Below, piece by piece: positions 59,390-64,000 of a stretch of 64,000 bases of DNA (its first letter is position 1; the number at the start of each line of letters is the position of its first letter). Origin of the DNA: Chthonomonas sp035294505 (lineage in GTDB: Bacteria; Armatimonadota; Chthonomonadetes; Chthonomonadales; Chthonomonadaceae); the NCBI RefSeq assembly GCF_035294505.1, contig NZ_DATGKU010000094.1:21537-85536 (forward strand), in the 5' to 3' direction. A program made the position numbers and the translations under genes. The notes beneath the pieces are model-generated. The model saw nothing but the letters and a program-made list of their open reading frames with translations. It was not told the origin of the DNA and did not search any database.

Positions 59390-61904
59390 TTTTGGCTTTT
59401 CTAGAGTGTGGTTCCTGTTAGGATGTCTGTTGTTCGCTCTCTTGAGGACGGGTGCGGCGGCTGCGCCACCACCTTTTCTTCATGTCGAGAACAACGCTCT
59501 CTACCTTGGAGACCTCCCGTTTCGCAATATCGGAGTTACCATCCCCGACCTCTTTGATCGCTTTTTGAGCGGCCACGAGGCCTCGGCAGAAAAGGCTCTG
59601 GCCGATGCTGAAACGGTGGGGGCACGCTTTGTGCGGTGTGCTGCCATCCCTTCCAGCCAAACTTTGTTCTCTCGATATCGTTCCGATCCCAAAGGCTATT
59701 TCGCTGCTTTCGATGCCATGCAGGCCGCCCTTCAAAAACATCATCTGTTGCTGGTACCCTCGTTGCTATGGGATGGGCAGACCTTAGTACGGGCGGCTCA
59801 AGAGCCAAACGAGGGCCTGCGCGCGCTTTTTACTACAGGCACACCGGCCTACCAATTGGCAAAGGCCTACATCACGGCGATGGTGTTGCGCTATGCCAAC
59901 GACCCTTACATCCTCTTTTGGGAGATCGGAAGCGACCTCGACAGAGAGGCCGATGTGCACTCCCCAAACGACCCAGTCGCCTACAGCTCCGACCTGCTGA
60001 GCGCCTTTTTAGGGCAGATGGCTCAACAAATTCATAGGTTAGATAAGCGCCATCTGGTCTGTTCCGGAAACGGAATGCCGCGCCCCGACGCCTGGAACCT
60101 TTACGAATCGCGCCGGCAAGGCTTCACTCAACCAGCAGGCCCTCCGCAGCCACTCGACACATTGCCTCAGTTTCGCGAGATGATGGCACTGCGCAACCCA
60201 GCCGGTATTGACATCCTTAGCGTGCACCTTGCGCCCCCCGGCGAGGCCACGCCTCTCTGGTTAACCCGTGATGACACGCAGGCGCTTACTCTACCGTGGG
60301 TGCAGCGCATCGCCCTCGACCTGCACAGGCCGCTGTTTGTAGGTGCCTTTGGCCAAGCGGTTCAGAACAAAGGCGTGGAACTGAACGCTCCTTGGATGCT
60401 TAACCTAATGCAGAGGTTGCAAATAACGGATGCGCCGCTCGCCGCCGTGCAAAATTGGGAGTCGGACCCGCCTACAGACTTTACCCTTTCGTGGCAAGCC
60501 ACGCCAAAGCTTGCTGTGGCCTTGAAAACCGCTAACGCTTTTATCGCCGACACAGTAATACGTCATGTGTTGGTGGCTCTGCCGCCACAGTTGTTTGCCA
60601 CCGAGACCGCCGTGGCGAACGACCGTCTGCACACGCTTGCCACCCAGCTACAAACGCTTTCGCTCCCTTTGCTAGAGGCGATGCGCCTACCGCCCAACGG
60701 CAAGGAGGGCACGCTCATCAATCGCACCGGCACGAGCCTGCTTCTCCCTTATGACCAAAGCCCTCGTTTTCGCGTGGCCGATCTCGCGCTGTTAGCTCAA
60801 ACCGGCTTTCTCTCATCAAAAGAGCTAGAGGGGTGGATTCGGCTGCTGGCAAGGCTGCAAAACGGCAGCGAGCCGCTTCACTTCCCCGGAGGACTCACGG
60901 TTCCCGCCTACAGCATACCGGACTGGATCGCCCCCGATGGAACGGCATGTTGGTTTCCCGATGCGAAGGGGGGTAACGATCAGGGCACGGGGGCCTTTGG
61001 GCACTTACCGCCGGCAGATGGCGCCTTTTGGTTTTTGTTGTTGGTGCAAGCAGATATAACCCAACATGGCGACCCAAGCCTCTTACGGGCGCGTTTTCGC
61101 ACGACGCAGGGCACCCTGCCCTTATGGCAGGTCTGTGAGAACGCCTTTAACTCCATACAGGCCGATAGCGCGACAGGCCTTGTTCCTGTGGGGGAGACGT
61201 CGCAAGGCTCGCGTGCGGACTGGGTCTTCGCCGACCGGGTGCATAAGGCCGGTTTTTGCCTCATGCCATCGCTCTTGCGGCTGCAAGCTGCCCAGATTCT
61301 GGCAACCCTCTTCAGCGCCATTGCCGATGCGGTGCGTGCAAGGGACTACCAAAGTCTTGCAGATCGCATTCGGGCCTCGCTCGTCTCCACCTTCTACGTT
61401 CCCTTGGGCCAGGTGAACGGTCAAGATGTGGGACTTTTGCTTTCGGCCACCAAACAGGGGCGACGCGAGGACATTTGGGCTTCCGCTTACGCGCTCGTGT
61501 TGCAGGCTCTACCTAGTGACATCGGAAACGCTGTTTCGCGCCATCTCGACCAACTCTATAAGGCAGGTGGCCTTACTTTGCAGGGCTATGTGCGGGCGTT
61601 ACCGCCGTCCGGCAGTTACGGAGGCTATTGGGAAGCCTCCACTGAGGCGCCAGATACAGGGGAAAACGGTGGGTACTGGGGATTTCCGGTAGGCTGGTTG
61701 GCCGTTGCAATAGCCCAAACCGATCGACCGGCGGCCATACAGCTTCTGCAGCAGTATGCCGATTCACTCCAAAAGGAGCTTTCGGCCGGTGCGCCTTGGG
61801 AGTGGTGCAATGAAAAGACCGTCTTTGGGGCGCATTGCCTACTCTCTGCCGCCTACCCGTCGGAGAGTGTGCTGGAGGCCTTAACGGGTTTTCTGGGCGA
61901 GTAA
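59379..61904 (+). CDS. Secreted large glycosidase-like protein (TIM barrel plus helical domain)
   Basis: This 841-residue protein has a signal peptide (~1-28) followed by a cellulase-type (beta/alpha)8-like half (~35-370). That half contains the fragments ETVGARFVRCAAIP, LLLVPSLLWDGQ and YILFWEIGSDLD, the last resembling the Asn-Glu acid/base position of GH5-like enzymes. The C-terminal ~450 residues are helix rich with repeated aromatic/Gly turns (SGSYGGYWEAS, NGGYWGFPVGW), suggestive of an (alpha/alpha)6 toroid. Probably extracellular polysaccharide breakdown. Family not certain and catalytic residues unproven. Confidence 0.65.
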   Translation: MKRNFGFSRVWFLLGCLLFALLRTGAAAAPPPFLHVENNALYLGDLPFRNIGVTIPDLFDRFLSGHEASAEKALADAETVGARFVRCAAIPSSQTLFSRYRSDPKGYFAAFDAMQAALQKHHLLLVPSLLWDGQTLVRAAQEPNEGLRALFTTGTPAYQLAKAYITAMVLRYANDPYILFWEIGSDLDREADVHSPNDPVAYSSDLLSAFLGQMAQQIHRLDKRHLVCSGNGMPRPDAWNLYESRRQGFTQPAGPPQPLDTLPQFREMMALRNPAGIDILSVHLAPPGEATPLWLTRDDTQALTLPWVQRIALDLHRPLFVGAFGQAVQNKGVELNAPWMLNLMQRLQITDAPLAAVQNWESDPPTDFTLSWQATPKLAVALKTANAFIADTVIRHVLVALPPQLFATETAVANDRLHTLATQLQTLSLPLLEAMRLPPNGKEGTLINRTGTSLLLPYDQSPRFRVADLALLAQTGFLSSKELEGWIRLLARLQNGSEPLHFPGGLTVPAYSIPDWIAPDGTACWFPDAKGGNDQGTGAFGHLPPADGAFWFLLLVQADITQHGDPSLLRARFRTTQGTLPLWQVCENAFNSIQADSATGLVPVGETSQGSRADWVFADRVHKAGFCLMPSLLRLQAAQILATLFSAIADAVRARDYQSLADRIRASLVSTFYVPLGQVNGQDVGLLLSATKQGRREDIWASAYALVLQALPSDIGNAVSRHLDQLYKAGGLTLQGYVRALPPSGSYGGYWEASTEAPDTGENGGYWGFPVGWLAVAIAQTDRPAAIQLLQQYADSLQKELSAGAPWEWCNEKTVFGAHCLLSAAYPSESVLEALTGFLGE

Positions 61905-62011
61905 ACCCCTGTGTGCTGGCGCAAATTTGCCCCCTTAACATCCCTGTATCGCACCATGAATGAGAATGACCGTTGGCGGATGTAGAGGGTAAAGGGTATT
62001 TCGTGCGAATG

Positions 62012-62037
62012 AGAACAACTCTTGCTGAGGTTGTTCT
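62012..62037. terminator. Hairpin between convergent genes
   Basis: AGAACAAC (62012-62019) pairs with GTTGTTCT (62030-62037) in the gap between the glycosidase-like gene and the Sua5 gene. No T run follows on either strand, so it is at best a weak terminator. Confidence 0.35.
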
Positions 62038-62049
62038 GAATATGTGTTT

Positions 62050-63054
62050 CTAGCCGGAAGCAGCAGCACGGCGAAGCCGATCCCAAATGGCCAGCCATTC
62101 CTGCGTTTGAGGAGGGGCGTCCACCACGATCCGGGTCACCTCGGCCGCCTCCAGCTCCCGCAAGGCGGCATAGAGCCGACGGGCGTAAGCCTCTGCCGAA
62201 GCGGGCATCTCCAGCACCAAGCCGTTTCTCGAGTCTAGCTCTCGCGGTTGCAACGTTAGCCATCCCACCCGCTCTCCTTGTGCCACCAACTCCTGCACCC
62301 GTAGGGCCGTGTCCTCACCGATCTCTAGGGGGACCTTGGGCGCATAGTGTCGGCTTAGCATGCCGGGCGATGGAAGAGGGGCATTCTGCTGTTTCTCCTC
62401 ACGAGCCGCCTTTAGCGGGGGCAGTCGAACCGGCCCGATAACCTGCTCAATCGCTGCCGGAGTTATCAGCCCCAGCCGCAGGATGCGAGGTGGGGCTTCT
62501 GCCAAACTGAGCACCGTGGATTCTAGCCCCCCTGGTGTAGGCCCTCCATCGAGGATAAGGGCGATTTGCCCCTTAAGGTCATCCCACACATGCTGGGCAG
62601 TTGTAGGGGAGACATGGTTGGAGCGGTTGGCGCTGGGGGCGGCGATGGGAACTTCGGCGGCCTCCAACAGCGCCCGCGCCACCGGATGCGACGGAGCCCG
62701 CAGCCCTACGGTAGTTCCGCCACCGGTTACCTCATCGGGAACGGCCTCGCTTTTAGGAAGAACCAGGGTGAGTGGCCCCGGCCAAAATCGCTCGGCAAGC
62801 CGTTGCGCTTGCAATGGCCACGTGGTAACAAGCGGGCGTGCCGACTCCGCATCGAGCACATGCACGATCAGCGGGTTGGTAGCCGGGCGGCCTTTGGCGG
62901 TAAAAATAGCGGCCACGGCTTGCGGGTTCAGCGCATTAGCCCCCAAGCCGTAGACCGTTTCGGTGGGAAACGCTACCAGTTCTCCGGAGCGAATGCGGGC
63001 TGCTGCCTCCCTAATCGCCTCCGGCGTGGCGGGAAGGAGTTTGGTATCCATCAT
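62050..63054 (-). CDS. tsaC: L-threonylcarbamoyladenylate synthase (Sua5/YwlC type)
   Basis: In this 334-residue protein the N-terminal YrdC-type domain (~1-200) has AFPTETVYGLGANALN, KGRPATNPLIVHV and APSANRSNHVSPT. The C-terminal Sua5 domain (~215-330; SPGMLSRHYAPKVPL) makes this the long form. It converts threonine, bicarbonate and ATP into threonylcarbamoyl-AMP for the t6A modification of ANN-decoding tRNAs. Its start overlaps the upstream membrane-protein gene by 4 bp. Confidence 0.95.
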   Translation of the reverse strand: MMDTKLLPATPEAIREAAARIRSGELVAFPTETVYGLGANALNPQAVAAIFTAKGRPATNPLIVHVLDAESARPLVTTWPLQAQRLAERFWPGPLTLVLPKSEAVPDEVTGGGTTVGLRAPSHPVARALLEAAEVPIAAPSANRSNHVSPTTAQHVWDDLKGQIALILDGGPTPGGLESTVLSLAEAPPRILRLGLITPAAIEQVIGPVRLPPLKAAREEKQQNAPLPSPGMLSRHYAPKVPLEIGEDTALRVQELVAQGERVGWLTLQPRELDSRNGLVLEMPASAEAYARRLYAALRELEAAEVTRIVVDAPPQTQEWLAIWDRLRRAAASG

Positions 63055-63833
63055 ATGCCTTTGGCGATCATCTGTTCGTCGGCGAGGCGTAACGATAGAG
63101 GGGCGTCGGAAGGAGGCAGAGCGTCAATGGCTTCCGCCATATCGGCAATAAGGTGGTTCAATCGCTCAATGGCCTTGAGGTCGGATACCTCGCCGGCTCG
63201 GCGCCATTCGATCTCCTGCAAACGGACGTAGATTTCTACGTCGTGGTACCGGCTTAGCTCGCGGCGCGCCTCCTTCGTCAGCACAAGAGGCAGGGCATCC
63301 GGTTGATTGCACACCACGAAGAAGCGGCGCTCGAAATCTGGGTCGTTCAACTCAATGCCGGCACCAGAGTCCCCGGAAAACCGCGCGGTTTTCTGGGGCA
63401 AGCTGCCCTTTCCCTCCTCCGTAAAGGAGCGCTCTTTGCGCGTCTGCATCTCTTCCAAAAGACTTTTGCGACGCACGCCTAAGACGAAGCTGGCGGGGTT
63501 GCCTATAGGCAGAGCGCCGCGAGTGTGGTAGTAGGGCGTTTCGTCTTCGTGGCTGACCGCCGTCTCTAAGAGGAAGGGACGGCCGCGGAAGGTTGCCGCA
63601 ATACAGGCGGGAGAGAAGCGGTTGCGCATACGGATTTCCCCGTGAAGGCTTTGGGCGTATCGGCGCCAAGCCGCCCCAACGCTCCAACGCCGCCATAGCC
63701 ACAAAAGAACCATCACGAGCAGAAAAAGAGGTAACAATACCTCGAACGGCGGGTCATGCGGCGCCGCCGCCGGATCGGTCTCGCGTCCTGGCGGTCTTTT
63801 CAGGGTTATAGTTGATTGATGTTGTTGGGGCAT
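63051..63833 (-). CDS. Membrane-anchored hypothetical protein carrying an in-frame repeat insert
   Basis: This 260-residue protein has a Pro-rich N-terminus, one hydrophobic helix (~31-47) followed by a basic stretch, then a soluble domain with strands and helices (FLLETAVSHED, FFVVCNQPDALPLV, EIEWRRAGEVSDLKAI). Between the blocks LLEEMQTR and GIELNDPDFERR lies a ~27-residue stretch (including SLPQKTARFSG) encoded by a copy of the palindromic repeat found at 52684-52746. The insert keeps the frame open. No family recognised. It is coupled to tsaC by a 4-bp overlap. Confidence 0.7.
   Translation of the reverse strand: MPQQHQSTITLKRPPGRETDPAAAPHDPPFEVLLPLFLLVMVLLWLWRRWSVGAAWRRYAQSLHGEIRMRNRFSPACIAATFRGRPFLLETAVSHEDETPYYHTRGALPIGNPASFVLGVRRKSLLEEMQTRKERSFTEEGKGSLPQKTARFSGDSGAGIELNDPDFERRFFVVCNQPDALPLVLTKEARRELSRYHDVEIYVRLQEIEWRRAGEVSDLKAIERLNHLIADMAEAIDALPPSDAPLSLRLADEQMIAKGI
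63350..63412. repeat. Palindromic repeat element, copy inside a coding gene
   Basis: CCCCGGAAAACCG and CGGTTTTCTGGGG form the core stem, flanked by CTCAATGCCGGC and CTGCCCTTTCCCTC, matching the layout of the copy at 52684-52746. Translated on the minus strand it reads as a Gly/Ser/Arg-rich insert. Confidence 0.6.
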
Positions 63834-63857
63834 GGCGCCACCTCTTCTCGGAGACGA

Positions 63858-64000
63858 TCAAAGCTCCGTTTTGCTGATAGGGCGACCCTCCGAGTCGATC
63901 TCGTAAACGATGGGCACGCCGTTAGGAATATTGAGGTCAATGACCTGCTCTTCACTTAGATTATCGAGTTTCATCACGATGGCACGCAGACTATTCCCGT
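63858..64000 (-). CDS. gpmA: 2,3-bisphosphoglycerate-dependent phosphoglycerate mutase, C-terminal fragment
   Basis: The frame enters from beyond the window and ends at TGA 63858-63860. The visible 46 residues (GNSLRAIVMKLDNLSEEQVIDLNIPNGVPIVYE, in part) are the characteristic C-terminus of cofactor-dependent phosphoglycerate mutase. It interconverts 3- and 2-phosphoglycerate in glycolysis. The catalytic N-terminal half is outside the window. Confidence 0.85.
   Translation of the reverse strand, partial: GNSLRAIVMKLDNLSEEQVIDLNIPNGVPIVYEIDSEGRPISKTEL

Overview
The window is a gene-dense bacterial chromosome segment, mid-50s % G+C by eye. It carries about 57 protein genes, one tRNA and many short hairpin repeats. 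The gene style suggests a Gram-negative-type, non-proteobacterial saccharolytic lineage: DUF5060-type and (alpha/alpha)6 glycosidases, Gly-rich lipoproteins, Tat-lipoprotein ferritins, an SLH protein beside MreB/MurA, and a PhyH/ADH/Gfo-Idh sugar-oxidation repertoire. Armatimonadota (Chthonomonas-like) is my best guess. It is an inference from gene style, not an identification.

Layout. 1-7.6 kb: secreted glycoside hydrolase (cut by the window edge), lipoprotein, second glycosidase-like protein, cyclopropane-fatty-acid synthase behind an attenuator-like leader, and an enolase-superfamily dehydratase. 7.6-13.4 kb: GAF/PAS histidine kinase, dut, a TPR membrane protein and a PhoB/PhoR-like pair. 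13.4-17.1 kb: minus-strand operon of a VWA lipoprotein, a large coiled-coil membrane protein and two small proteins, with no recognised function. 17.3-21.3 kb: HEAT-like membrane protein, secreted beta-helix protein, lipoprotein. 21.4-24.8 kb: pepC, and folD coupled to an unusually long nusB. 24.9-30.2 kb: TagA/WecG glycosyltransferase, Gfo/Idh/MocA oxidoreductase, MFS exporter, DsbA-like protein, acyl-CoA dehydrogenase-like protein. 30.4-33.4 kb: two unrecognised exported proteins behind a near-consensus promoter; the first has its start region broken by a C7 tract. 33.5-36.9 kb: DUF2344 protein, YHS-like metal-binding peptide, tRNA-Phe, MshEN/PilB ATPase. 36.9-38.7 kb: HD-GYP and GGDEF-like proteins, both with degenerate signalling sites. 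38.9-45.8 kb: a compact seven-gene minus-strand run, murA-mreB-SLH-zinc/TM protein-'quinate dehydrogenase-like'-acyl-ACP-reductase-like-soluble MgtE-like. 46-48.7 kb: NtrB-like kinase/OmpR regulator pair, and an ArsR regulator coupled to a tiny exported Cys/Pro-rich peptide. 48.7-49.7 kb: repeat-rich intergenic region. 50-52.4 kb: GtrA protein, and NAD synthetase whose glutaminase and synthetase halves lie in one frame separated by one TAG. 52.4-54.3 kb: intergenic elements around a Tat-exported ferritin-like lipoprotein, including a long structured hairpin and a palindromic repeat also found inside a gene at 63.4 kb. 54.3-57.4 kb: PhyH dioxygenase, Zn-alcohol dehydrogenase, cyclase, small membrane protein. 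57.4-59.4 kb: AT-richer restriction-modification-like pair (D12-class adenine methylase plus HNH nuclease). 59.4-64 kb: secreted glycosidase-like protein, Sua5/TsaC, a membrane protein carrying the repeat insert, and the C-terminus of phosphoglycerate mutase.

The most unusual points are the single-TAG NadE split, the C7 frame break in a strongly expressed exported protein, a mobile-looking palindromic repeat inside a coding gene, a 119-nt rod-like structured element, the Cys/Pro peptide coupled to ArsR, and the leader-ORF/terminator arrangement upstream of the cfa gene.
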